6,447 nucleotides of DNA, from the NCBI GenBank assembly GCA_946478635.1, contig CAMLCX010000288.1, positions 1-6,447 of the forward strand, written 5' to 3'. The translations under genes were made by a program, and so were the position numbers. The DNA comes from an uncultured Pseudomonadota bacterium (GTDB lineage: Bacteria; Desulfobacterota_B; Binatia; UBA9968). The number at the start of each line of letters is the position of its first letter. The stretch's first letter is position 1. Below, one piece after another: positions 1 through 6,415 of the stretch. The notes beneath the pieces are model-generated. The model did no database searches and had not been told where the DNA came from. It worked only from the letters and a program-made list of their open reading frames with translations.

Positions 1-610
1 AAACAATCACCAGAGTCTTGCCGGAATCGAGGAAGTGCCTAAAGGTCTGAAAGCACTTGTGCTGAAACTTCGCATCGCCGACAGACAGCGCTTCGTCAAC
101 AATGAGGATGTCCGGGTCGACGTTGATGGCCACCGCAAAGGCCACCCGCATAAACATGCCGGAAGAGTAGATTTTCACAGGCTGGTCGAAAAACTCACCG
201 ATGTCGGCGAAGGCTTCGATCTCTGGAAGCCGCCTGTTGATCTCCTCATCGGATAGCCCCACGACCTGGGCTTGAAAGAGCACATTCTCCCGGCCGGTAA
301 ACTCCGGGTTAAAACCCGCACCGAGTTCGAGGAGAGCCGAGACCCGGCCATTGACGATCACTTCACCGCTGGTCGGCTGCATGGTGCCAGCGATGATTTG
401 CAACAGAGTCGATTTGCCGGAGCCGTTGCGCCCCAAGATGCCGACGGTTTGCCCTCGCGGCACCTCAAAATTTACCCCCTTAAGCGCCCAGAATTCCCGA
501 TGGTAGCGCTTGGAAAAAGGGTGTAGCGCCTCTTTCAGCCGGTCTCTGGCGCTGTCGAACAGGCGATATTTCTTGCTAACGTCTTTAACGATGATGGCGG
601 TTTCGTTCAT
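1..610 (-). CDS. wzt: Polysaccharide ABC exporter, ATP-binding subunit (Wzt/KpsT/TagH type), partial
   Basis: This is the 5' part of an ATPase that powers export of a lipid-linked polysaccharide across the inner membrane together with the adjacent permease. I translated 203 residues from the ATG at 610, and the frame stays open to the window edge. Visible motifs are Walker A GRNGSGKST (about 60-68), the region LELGAGFNPEFTGREN (about 94-109), the signature YSSGM (148-152), which replaces LSGGQ in the Wzt/KpsT/TagH branch, and Walker B ILIVDEAL (168-175). The D-loop follows at SVGDAKF. The switch histidine expected after LVIV lies beyond the edge. It starts 9 bases after the permease stop, with only a weak ribosome binding site, so it is probably translated from the same mRNA. 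Whether a C-terminal carbohydrate-binding domain follows, as in E. coli O9a Wzt, cannot be seen. The family is certain; the polymer is unknown. Confidence 0.95.
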   Translation of the reverse strand, partial: MNETAIIVKDVSKKYRLFDSARDRLKEALHPFSKRYHREFWALKGVNFEVPRGQTVGILGRNGSGKSTLLQIIAGTMQPTSGEVIVNGRVSALLELGAGFNPEFTGRENVLFQAQVVGLSDEEINRRLPEIEAFADIGEFFDQPVKIYSSGMFMRVAFAVAINVDPDILIVDEALSVGDAKFQHKCFQTFRHFLDSGKTLVIV

Positions 611-619
611 GGATACCCA

Positions 620-1462
620 TTACAGCACGTCAGCAAATTCTGGTTTCAACCGCCGGAAAACATAGGCACCGCCCATTCCCAACAAGACCACCAGGGTCCA
701 GAAAACCAGCGGTTGGCTCGCGTCGGACCAAACCGGACGATCGTAGAGAAGCGCGGCGCGATAGCTTTCCACGATGTGAAACATGGGATTGAGGTTTAGC
801 AGGGGTCGCCACGACTCGGGTAACATATCCACGCTCCATACGATGGGGGTCGACCAGAACCAGAAATTCAGCGCCGTCGTCAATGACGGACCGACATCGC
901 GGTGGAATACATTGACTGCGGCAAGGAGCCAGCCGATCGCCAGGGACAGCGACACCGCGCACAAATAAGCGTAAACGATTTGCAACGACCACCAACCGGG
1001 TACAACGCCGTGGACGAGAAGGAGAAGAATCGTGAAAATAAGCAGAATGAGATGGGCAAAAGTCGAGGCTAGTATCTCTACCATCGGCAAGACTTCGGTG
1101 GGAAAGACCATTTTCTTGACCAGATGCCGATTGGCCACCACCGCACCGACGGAGGAAGACAGCGCCTCGCTGACGAAGGTCCAGGGCAAAAACGCGGACA
1201 TGAAATAAACCGCGAAGGGCATGCCCTTTGGCCCTGTGGCCTTGAAACCAAGGGAAAAGACCAGCCAGTAGACGAGCACCGTGGCCAGGGGAGATATCAC
1301 GCTCCAGGCCGCGCCCGCGCCAGTGCCGATAAAACGGTTCTGGAAACTCCGGACCGCCAGCGCCCAGATAATATTGCGGCGCCTGATACTGGACGATAGA
1401 AATCCCAAGGGACGCATCACCAGAGCGCCGCTGCCATATTTCAAAACTTTGGAATTAATCAC
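620..1462 (-). CDS. wzm: Polysaccharide ABC exporter, permease subunit (Wzm type, ABC-2 family)
   Basis: This is an inner-membrane subunit of 280 residues, a normal length for Wzm/KpsM-like ABC-2 permeases. An amphipathic basic segment (about 28-50, RRRNIIWALAVRSFQNRF) precedes about six hydrophobic stretches: roughly 52-72, 82-104, 127-150, 160-184, 194-212 and 250-270. Family-typical stretches are KMVFPTEVLP (117-126), NVFHRDVG (184-191) and NPMFHIVESYR (225-235). The C-terminus RLKPEFADVL is also typical. The chosen start is GTG at 1462, whose GTGA overlaps the stop of the Nudix gene and implies translational coupling. An AGGT about 8 bases upstream could serve as ribosome binding site. 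An in-frame ATG at 1417 (residue 16) is a possible alternative and would leave all membrane segments intact. Together with the ATPase 9 bases downstream it forms the exporter. It probably moves undecaprenyl-linked glycan, an inference from family and context. Confidence 0.93.
   Translation of the reverse strand: MINSKVLKYGSGALVMRPLGFLSSSIRRRNIIWALAVRSFQNRFIGTGAGAAWSVISPLATVLVYWLVFSLGFKATGPKGMPFAVYFMSAFLPWTFVSEALSSSVGAVVANRHLVKKMVFPTEVLPMVEILASTFAHLILLIFTILLLLVHGVVPGWWSLQIVYAYLCAVSLSLAIGWLLAAVNVFHRDVGPSLTTALNFWFWSTPIVWSVDMLPESWRPLLNLNPMFHIVESYRAALLYDRPVWSDASQPLVFWTLVVLLGMGGAYVFRRLKPEFADVL
1459..1462 (-). promoter_or_regulatory. GTGA stop/start overlap between Nudix gene and permease
   Basis: The last bases of the Nudix gene (TGA) and the GTG start of the permease share the four-base string GTGA. 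Such overlaps usually mean that ribosomes ending one gene restart on the next. This places the Nudix gene in the exporter operon. It is seen directly, provided the GTG is the true start; the ATG at 1417 is the alternative. Confidence 0.6.
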
Positions 1463-2037
1463 CCGGTCAACCTGCCGCTGTGTAGACAGTAAGCGAGAAG
1501 CGTAGTGGAATCCTGTATTTCACCGGCTCGGTGTAAAGCTAACACCTGTGCCGGATCAAACAAACGAAAATCTATGTGGCCGAATTCCTCTACGCTGAAG
1601 GGTCTGACTCTCTTGCAGCGGCGCGCAACAAACAGATGTGCCCTTGCGGCAAGTACTCCTGGCTCTGGCGCAACGATTCCCAACGACTCAAGATCATCTT
1701 CCGCGCATGCCAATCCAGTCTCCTCTGCCAGCTCACGGAGTGCGGCGCTCCGATCCGGCTCACCAGGCTCGACGAAGCCTCTGGGAATTTCCCACAGATA
1801 ACATTGGATTGCATGCCTGTAGATGCGTAACAATCCTATTTTGTCATCGACGATCGGCAGCACCGCCACGCCCGCGACGAGATTACCGGCAAGCTGCTTC
1901 GGGGCAACTACCAGATAATCCGCGATGGAGCGCCATCCTTGACACGAGAGATCATCCAGAAATATCGAGAACCGGCTATTCTCACAAACAAAATTGCGCT
2001 TTACTGAAATCGACTGTGGATCTAAAGGATGACTCAT
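1459..2037 (-). CDS. Nudix hydrolase, ADP-ribose/NDP-sugar pyrophosphatase-like
   Basis: This 192-residue soluble enzyme carries a perfect Nudix box, G-x5-E-x7-RELxEExGL, from G87 to L109. The Mg-binding glutamates are within RELAEETGL (101-109). The lead-in LWEIPRGFVEPGE (81-93) and the EPG at 125-127, about 16 residues after the box, resemble the ADP-ribose pyrophosphatase branch, which splits ADP-ribose or nucleoside diphosphate sugars into a nucleoside monophosphate and a sugar phosphate. The start is ATG at 2037, with a weak GAAAG-like site upstream. The stop overlaps the permease start by four bases, and 40 bases separate it from the methyltransferase. The first 30 or so codons (about 1945-2037) are AT-richer than the rest and fall at the edge of the AT-rich block. 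The substrate is unknown. A role in sugar-nucleotide turnover is inferred from context, and a general housekeeping role is equally possible. Confidence 0.9.
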   Translation of the reverse strand: MSHPLDPQSISVKRNFVCENSRFSIFLDDLSCQGWRSIADYLVVAPKQLAGNLVAGVAVLPIVDDKIGLLRIYRHAIQCYLWEIPRGFVEPGEPDRSAALRELAEETGLACAEDDLESLGIVAPEPGVLAARAHLFVARRCKRVRPFSVEEFGHIDFRLFDPAQVLALHRAGEIQDSTTLLAYCLHSGRLTG

Positions 2038-2077
2038 AGAACACTTTCAATTAGTGAAATCGATCTTGTCATTTTTT

Positions 2078-3190
2078 TTATTCGTTAGGGCCAATATTCA
2101 TGATTAGAGAGTCATTAGTCCACGCGTGGGCCGAACCCTCGGTAAGGTTGCTTACGCTACTCAGTCGTAATGGTTTAGAGTACTCAAAGTAGTCCCCAAT
2201 AATTTCCTTGGTATCTATAAACCCTGCATGGGTATTATCTTGGTTTTGCTCGAATAGAATTCCGGCTTTATTGATATCTTTTGTCTTCTCCAAATAAACT
2301 CTAAGCTGCAATTCAGACATTTCAGAAAATGATAGGGTATTAATTACCAGATCAAAATCTCTGTCCAGCCCGTTTAACATATAATTGGGTAGGTAGGTAA
2401 ACCCGCCGGGACTTTCCTCGGCAAATCCGTGTCTAACGTCGGGGCGATTAATTGTTAAATACAGAGCAGAGTACAATAGAGATTCCGGCAGGTCACATAT
2501 CCAATAGCTACACTGAGGAAACAGGAGCTTAATTTTGTAAGCGAGAGCGCCATATCCACCACCAATCTCGAGAACTCTAACACAACCTTTGCGTGAAAGT
2601 TGTTTGTTAAGCCAATCATAGATACCTGCCTCGTAAAGAAGATTGACCCGTTCTTGGTAAACGCATGTATCGTGATTGACCACCACTCCCGAAACATCCC
2701 ATCCCACTTCCCCTAATAACCTAGGCGGCGAAAACACATAGTCATAGGGAATGCCTGATACTAGGTCAACCCAACGGTGTACCCAGAAATCAGGCTCCTT
2801 CATATCCGCAGCAATTTTCAAATTAACGTCTTCTGTCAATGGTTCAAAGGAGGGCAAACCGTGGGCATCCTTGGCGTGTCTCAAAGAATAGCCGGAAAAA
2901 AACTGCGTAAAAAAACGCAGCCTATTAATAATCTCATACCGACATTGAGAGACTTCTTTAAAGGTTTGAAGGTAATCGTTGGCGGCATGAACGGACCAAT
3001 TGGCATCGGCATAACAAAAAAGCGGATCGAGGCTATTTTCTCGAACGTAATCGTCGCGCTGGGCAACCAAGCTGCGAATTCGGTCACAAGTGGCTTGTGC
3101 CAGTAAAAATTCTTTTTCCGATAGATCCCGGTTGCTATCGGGAAGCACCTTGCCATTAATCTTCAGAATCAGTTTTTGCCTATCTACCAT
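2078..3190 (-). CDS. Putative sugar O-methyltransferase, SAM-dependent
   Basis: This is a class I SAM-dependent methyltransferase of 370 residues. The SAM-binding glycine loop VLEIGGGYG is at about 206-214, an acidic-strand motif WICDLPESL at about 230-238, and a later NTLSFSEMS at about 284-292. These three match the pattern seen in the 'putative sugar O-methyltransferase' group of O-antigen and capsule clusters. The N-terminal 150 residues have no motif I recognise. I chose ATG at 3190 because AGAAGGG lies 9 bases upstream. The frame is open back to a TTG at 3310 (410 residues), but that extension lacks a ribosome binding site and follows an in-frame TAG (3314-3316). Base composition drops sharply here: rows 2161-2220, 2281-2340 and 2881-2940 have 20-21 G+C of 60. 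Neighbouring genes have 34-37. This points to later acquisition. The acceptor sugar is unknown. Confidence 0.85.
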   Translation of the reverse strand: MVDRQKLILKINGKVLPDSNRDLSEKEFLLAQATCDRIRSLVAQRDDYVRENSLDPLFCYADANWSVHAANDYLQTFKEVSQCRYEIINRLRFFTQFFSGYSLRHAKDAHGLPSFEPLTEDVNLKIAADMKEPDFWVHRWVDLVSGIPYDYVFSPPRLLGEVGWDVSGVVVNHDTCVYQERVNLLYEAGIYDWLNKQLSRKGCVRVLEIGGGYGALAYKIKLLFPQCSYWICDLPESLLYSALYLTINRPDVRHGFAEESPGGFTYLPNYMLNGLDRDFDLVINTLSFSEMSELQLRVYLEKTKDINKAGILFEQNQDNTHAGFIDTKEIIGDYFEYSKPLRLSSVSNLTEGSAHAWTNDSLIMNIGPNE

Positions 3191-3199
3191 TGCAAAACA

Positions 3200-3206
3200 C
3201 CCTTCT
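3200..3206 (-). promoter_or_regulatory. Ribosome binding site deciding the methyltransferase start
   Basis: On the minus strand this reads AGAAGGG, nine bases before the ATG at 3190. It is the only good Shine-Dalgarno match near either candidate start, and it is the reason for preferring the 370-residue protein over the TTG-initiated 410-residue version. Confidence 0.6.
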
Positions 3207-3341
3207 GGACTTGTTCTATTTTGCACCCACCGCAATAACCTAGAAGAAAATGCCACAGGATATAAAACGAGCGAACTCTCAGTGAGAAATCCGAAAGAAA
3301 GCTCGGTCAAACCCTAGCATTTAACTCACTTATTTCTAGCA

Positions 3342-3364
3342 ATCGTCTCTAGCTGAGAGACGAT
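3342..3364 (-). other. Perfect 9-bp hairpin across the radical SAM stop codon
   Basis: ATCGTCTCT (3342-3350) and AGAGACGAT (3356-3364) are exact inverted complements around a 5-base loop. The radical SAM gene's TAG (3349-3351) lies at the stem/loop junction. On the transcribed strand the hairpin is followed by TGCTAGAAATAAG, with no T-tract, so it is not a standard intrinsic terminator. It could be a weak or factor-assisted terminator, or an mRNA end that protects the upstream message. It marks the boundary before the AT-rich methyltransferase block. Confidence 0.6.
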
Positions 3365-4887
3365 ACAGCATCCGTTGCATATGAACTGGTATACCTTCTC
3401 TCCAGATTATGCGACGCCATTTGGCGGATGTGTTCCGCGGTTTCCCGGCCGAACTTCTGTGTCACCATTTGTTGATAAGCGGGAGTGTTAAAATAGACTT
3501 GGAACGCGTGATCGCGGAAGCGCAGCACTTCTGCCCCCGAAAGATGCTTCGTCGGCAAGGGTAAAGTATCAACGGCGTGCTGCGAATAGCCGGACCATTT
3601 TTCCGGCAGCAGCCAGCCCTCCTTGATCGCCAAGTTATAAAGCTGGGAGCCGGGATACGCCATTGCTGAATAAAAATTGGCGAACTCGCAATTCAATTCA
3701 ACGGCGAGATCCAGCGTCGCCTGCATGCTCTCCAGATCGTCCTCGGGCAGGCCGAAGATATAGTTGGCAATGACATTGATGCCGGCGCCTCTGACCTTTT
3801 CGATGGTGCGAAAAATCTCTTCCTGCCCAAATCCCTTGTCCACATCATCGCGCACACTCTCGCTGGCCGCCTCGATGCCGAAGGCGAGCCAGTTAAAACC
3901 GGCGCGTTTGAGCTTGTCCAGCATGCCGTCTTTCACCGTATCGACCCGCGCATAGGCCCAGATATTTAGATTGTAGCCGCGCTCGATGATCGCGTCGCAG
4001 ATGCCCAGCACGTGGCGCGGATTGAGCACGAACATTTCGTCGGCGATTTTTATATTGCGCACGCCATACTGCACGACCAATTTTTCAATCTGCGCAATGA
4101 TGGTCTGCGGGCTCCAGAAGCGATAGCTGTTGACGGTTTCCTTCAAACCCGCGGCTTTTTCGCCGGTCTTAAACGGCGCCTGGATGCAGCAAAAACTACA
4201 GTGATAGGGACAGCCGAAGGTGGTGTAAAAAGAGGCGTAGGGTTGGCGCTGCAAGTCGTCAAAACAATGCCAGTTGTGGGCGCGATATTTTTTCATCGGC
4301 AATAAATCCCACGCCATCTCCGGCATTTCCCGGTCGGGGTTGTTCACCAGAGGCGAAGGCGGATTCTGCGCCACGCCGCCGTCATCCCGGCGGTAGCAGA
4401 GCCCGCGCACCCGGCTGAAGTCGGGAGCCGACGACTGCAGCGCTTGCAAAAGCTCCAGGATGGTATACGGCCCCTCCCCGTTGCAGGTGAAATCGGCATC
4501 TTCTTCGCGCAGCGTGCGCTCCGGTAACGCGGCCACGTGGCCGCCGACCAGGATCACTTTCTGGCTGGGATCATCTTGTTTTATGGCGGTGCAAATAGCC
4601 CCGGCAGCGGTCATGTTCTGGGTCGACGCCGAAGGCTGGTGGCCATAGACAATGACGGCCGTCAACTTGGGGGAGGCTTCGACCACTCGCTCCGCGGTGT
4701 CCTCAGGACCGAGCTCGTCGGCTTCGGCGTCGAGGATTTCCACGGAAAAACCATGGTTGCGAATAAAGGTCGCGATCAAGCCGGCCCACACCGGCGACTC
4801 CACCGCCGCAAGATTATCGCCCAGCGATTGGTAGATTTGCCGTCTGCTTCCCGGGTGAACCAGCAGGACATCCAATTTTCTGCTCAT
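3349..4887 (-). CDS. Cobalamin-binding-domain radical SAM protein
   Basis: This 512-residue cytosolic protein has two modules. Residues 1-150 look like a B12-binding Rossmann domain: opening strand KLDVLLVHPGS, then VILVGGHVAALPE (111-123) and NGEGPYTILELL (136-147), as in BchE-like class B radical SAM enzymes. The classic DxHxxG cobalamin ligand motif is not evident, which is common in this class. The radical SAM core starts at C226-x3-C230-x2-C233 (CPYHCSFC), which binds a 4Fe-4S cluster that cleaves SAM. Later core stretches include IKIADEMF (279-286), FGIEAASE (336-343) and NYIFGLPEDD (375-384). The end, with QKFGRETAEHIRQM, is a tail I associate with glycan-cluster members. GAAAGGT sits six bases before the ATG, and only 33 bases separate it from the dehydratase gene. 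The reaction is unknown. Methylation or rearrangement of an unactivated carbon, possibly on a sugar or lipid carrier, is inference. Confidence 0.9.
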   Translation of the reverse strand: MSRKLDVLLVHPGSRRQIYQSLGDNLAAVESPVWAGLIATFIRNHGFSVEILDAEADELGPEDTAERVVEASPKLTAVIVYGHQPSASTQNMTAAGAICTAIKQDDPSQKVILVGGHVAALPERTLREEDADFTCNGEGPYTILELLQALQSSAPDFSRVRGLCYRRDDGGVAQNPPSPLVNNPDREMPEMAWDLLPMKKYRAHNWHCFDDLQRQPYASFYTTFGCPYHCSFCCIQAPFKTGEKAAGLKETVNSYRFWSPQTIIAQIEKLVVQYGVRNIKIADEMFVLNPRHVLGICDAIIERGYNLNIWAYARVDTVKDGMLDKLKRAGFNWLAFGIEAASESVRDDVDKGFGQEEIFRTIEKVRGAGINVIANYIFGLPEDDLESMQATLDLAVELNCEFANFYSAMAYPGSQLYNLAIKEGWLLPEKWSGYSQHAVDTLPLPTKHLSGAEVLRFRDHAFQVYFNTPAYQQMVTQKFGRETAEHIRQMASHNLERRYTSSYATDAVSSLS

Positions 4888-4893
4888 AAGCCG

Positions 4894-4900
4894 ACCTTTC
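4894..4900 (-). promoter_or_regulatory. Ribosome binding site of the radical SAM gene
   Basis: On the minus strand this reads GAAAGGT, six bases before the ATG at 4887. It lies inside the 33-base gap after the dehydratase stop. It confirms the start and suggests both genes are read from one message. Confidence 0.65.
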
Positions 4901-4920
4901 GCCGCAGCGTTTTTTGCCGA

Positions 4921-6117
4921 TTACGCGGAGCCGGCGGGCAGCGCGTTCAGCATCGTCGTCAAAGCGAGAATTTTCTCCCGCTCCAGACCAGGGAAATTGC
5001 CGATATAAAATCCATGGAAATGAACGTGGTTGACGTTTGGGTACTTTGCAAATTCCTGCTCGCCCAATAGTCTTTTCAGATAGGGCTGGCGCAACTGATT
5101 GCCGCCGCCAGAAGTGCCGCGGCGAAACTCCACGCGAGCCTGGCGCAACGCCTTCATGACGTTATCGCGCAGCACCTCATCGGCATGTTTCAACACCAGC
5201 GTAAAGGCGTAATTGCAACTGCCCTCGGTAACAAAGTCGGTCTGATATTTGCTGCCATCCAAATGGCTGAGAAACAGTTCGAGGTTATCCGTTCGAGTCC
5301 GATTATTTTCATCGAGGCGTTTTAACTGAGAACGCCCGATCACGGCGTTGATCTCGGTGCTGCGGACATTATAGGCGGGGAAGGCAAAGATGAAATCGGG
5401 GTTCAAATCAGCATGCTTTTCGGCATAGGATTTTTTGAACTCCGCCGACTCCGCTTCGCGCACCATGCCGTGGGAACGCAACATGCGCAGCATCTCGTAA
5501 AGCTGCGCATCATCGGTCGATATCACGCCGCCTTCGATGGTGCTCATATGGTGCGCGTAATAGAAGGAAAAATTCGACGCCAGCCCGAAGGTGCCGAGTT
5601 TCCGCCCCTTAAAAGTTGCGCCGTGGGACTCGCAGACATCCTCGATCAGCGGCACTTTGCGGGCTTGCAGCTCCGCCAAGAATCGCTCATCCAAAGCGTT
5701 GTAGCCGAGCACATGGGTCAAAAAGACCGCTCGGGTCTGCGCCGTAATTTTTTCCACCACCTGCCGCGTATCCATGCCCAGAGTCTTCGGATTGATGTCG
5801 ACAAATATCGGCGTAAAACCGCACTGGAGCACCGAGGCGATGTCCGAAACCCAGGTGAGCGTGGGCACAATGATCTCACCCGGGCCGAAATTCTCCCGTA
5901 AAGCCGCCATCGTCAGCAAGTTTGCCGACGAGCCGGAATTGACGAACACGCTATGCTTGACGCCCAGCCAGCGCGACCATTCTTGCTCGAAGGCCTTCAC
6001 CTGGGTCGATTGGGTAAGAATCGGCACTTCCTGTTTAAGAAATCGAATCACGTCCTCAAGGTCCGCAGGAGTGATGTTGTTGCGCATCAACGGCCAATCT
6101 AAATCAATCACGCTCAT
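4921..6117 (-). CDS. DegT-fold sugar 3-dehydratase-like enzyme (ColD/RfbH type, His in place of Lys)
   Basis: This 398-residue fold-type I, B6-dependent protein belongs to the DegT/DnrJ/EryC1/StrS family. Visible landmarks, counted from the ATG at 6117, are the phosphate-binding VNSGSSANL (59-67), IIVPTLTWVSDIASVLQCGF (82-101), the cofactor-ring aspartate in LIEDVCESHGA (157-167) and AYNVRSTEINAVIG (248-261). Aminotransferases carry the Schiff-base Lys before a GEGG-like turn. Here the segment is SFYYAHHMSTIEGG (184-197), with His189 at that place. The same replacement defines ColD (GDP-4-keto-6-deoxymannose 3-dehydratase) and RfbH/DdhC (CDP-4-keto-6-deoxyglucose 3-dehydratase). The tail GGGNQLRQPYLK and FYIGNFPGL also resembles them. 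The cysteine cluster that binds 2Fe-2S in DdhC is absent, and the length is near ColD. It therefore probably uses PMP to remove a C3 hydroxyl. The substrate nucleotide is unknown. An in-frame TTG at 6126 is a less likely start. Confidence 0.88.
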   Translation of the reverse strand: MSVIDLDWPLMRNNITPADLEDVIRFLKQEVPILTQSTQVKAFEQEWSRWLGVKHSVFVNSGSSANLLTMAALRENFGPGEIIVPTLTWVSDIASVLQCGFTPIFVDINPKTLGMDTRQVVEKITAQTRAVFLTHVLGYNALDERFLAELQARKVPLIEDVCESHGATFKGRKLGTFGLASNFSFYYAHHMSTIEGGVISTDDAQLYEMLRMLRSHGMVREAESAEFKKSYAEKHADLNPDFIFAFPAYNVRSTEINAVIGRSQLKRLDENNRTRTDNLELFLSHLDGSKYQTDFVTEGSCNYAFTLVLKHADEVLRDNVMKALRQARVEFRRGTSGGGNQLRQPYLKRLLGEQEFAKYPNVNHVHFHGFYIGNFPGLEREKILALTTMLNALPAGSA

Positions 6118-6170
6118 AAATATCAACCAAAGATAATCAAGCTTTCGTCAAAAACGCGGAGACAAAGTTT

Positions 6171-6200
6171 TCACCACCAAGGGTCACGAAGTTCGGAAGG
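6171..6200. repeat. CACGAAGG-type short repeat
   Basis: Three degenerate units, ACCAAGGG, CACGAAGT and CGGAAGG, follow each other with AAG at 6179, 6189 and 6197. The spacing is therefore 10 and 8 bases. It resembles degenerate copies of a tandem CACGAAGGA-like repeat and directly abuts the large palindrome. Confidence 0.4.
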
Positions 6201-6203
6201 TTT

Positions 6204-6264
6204 GCCACAGAGATCACAGAGCACTCAGAGAAAATTTCTCTGTGAACTCCGTGTGCTCTGTGGC
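6204..6264. repeat. Imperfect 61-bp palindrome (CACAGAG-type)
   Basis: The left arm (6204-6233) starts GCCACAGAG and ends CAGAGAAA. The right arm (6235-6264) is its imperfect inverted complement, starting TTTCTCTGTG and ending CTCTGTGGC. Within each arm a CACAGAG-like unit recurs every 9 bases. If transcribed, the palindrome would fold into a long hairpin upstream of the dehydratase gene. It looks like a dispersed palindromic element or small MITE-like sequence. No transposase is present. Confidence 0.8.
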
Positions 6265-6275
6265 TAAAAAACCCT

Positions 6276-6309
6276 TTTCTCTGGGACCTCTGTGTGCTCT
6301 GTGGCTAAA
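6276..6309. repeat. Direct second copy of the palindrome's right arm
   Basis: These 34 bases match 6235-6268 with three differences by eye (ending CTCTGTGGCTAAA in both). It also forms an outer inverted pair with 6416-6445, enclosing about 106 bases. The copy shows that arms of the element duplicate or recombine. Confidence 0.75.
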
Positions 6310-6371
6310 TAGAATTTCGCTTGCCCCAGTGATCCCAGCGCGGCAAAGCCGCAACCAAGGAGAAGAATTTA

Positions 6372-6398
6372 GCCGCAAAGAACGCAAAAATCGCAAAG
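6372..6398. repeat. CGCAAAG tandem repeat, exact 9-bp period
   Basis: CGCAAAG occurs at 6374, 6383 and 6392, so the three copies are exactly nine bases apart. They lie between the two outer arms of the CACAGAG-type repeats. It is a second sequence family with the same period. Confidence 0.65.
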
Positions 6399-6415
6399 CA
6401 GGGCGAAGAGTGTTT

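Noticed and set aside
2042..2077. Small inverted repeat and A/T tract between the methyltransferase and Nudix genes as a terminator
   Set aside because: The stem TTTCA/TGAAA is 5 bp. On the transcribed strand the homopolymer is an A-run located before the stem, so it cannot act as a terminator for these genes.
3280..3310. TTGACC as the -35 box of a methyltransferase promoter
   Set aside because: No TATAAT-like sequence occurs 16-18 bases downstream. A promoter in this gap is plausible but cannot be placed.
5413..5901. Plus-strand 162-codon open frame
   Set aside because: It is fully antisense to the dehydratase gene, which has clear family motifs. It is a shadow frame in GC-rich DNA. The same holds for 4537-5070 and 1638-2039.
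6127..6160. TTGACG upstream of the dehydratase gene as a promoter
   Set aside because: The nearest -10-like strings (TATCTT, GATATT) are at the wrong distance.
6340..6352. GCGGC-AAA-GCCGC hairpin as a terminator
   Set aside because: The stem is only 5 bp, and no T-run follows on either strand. It is more likely part of the repeat region.
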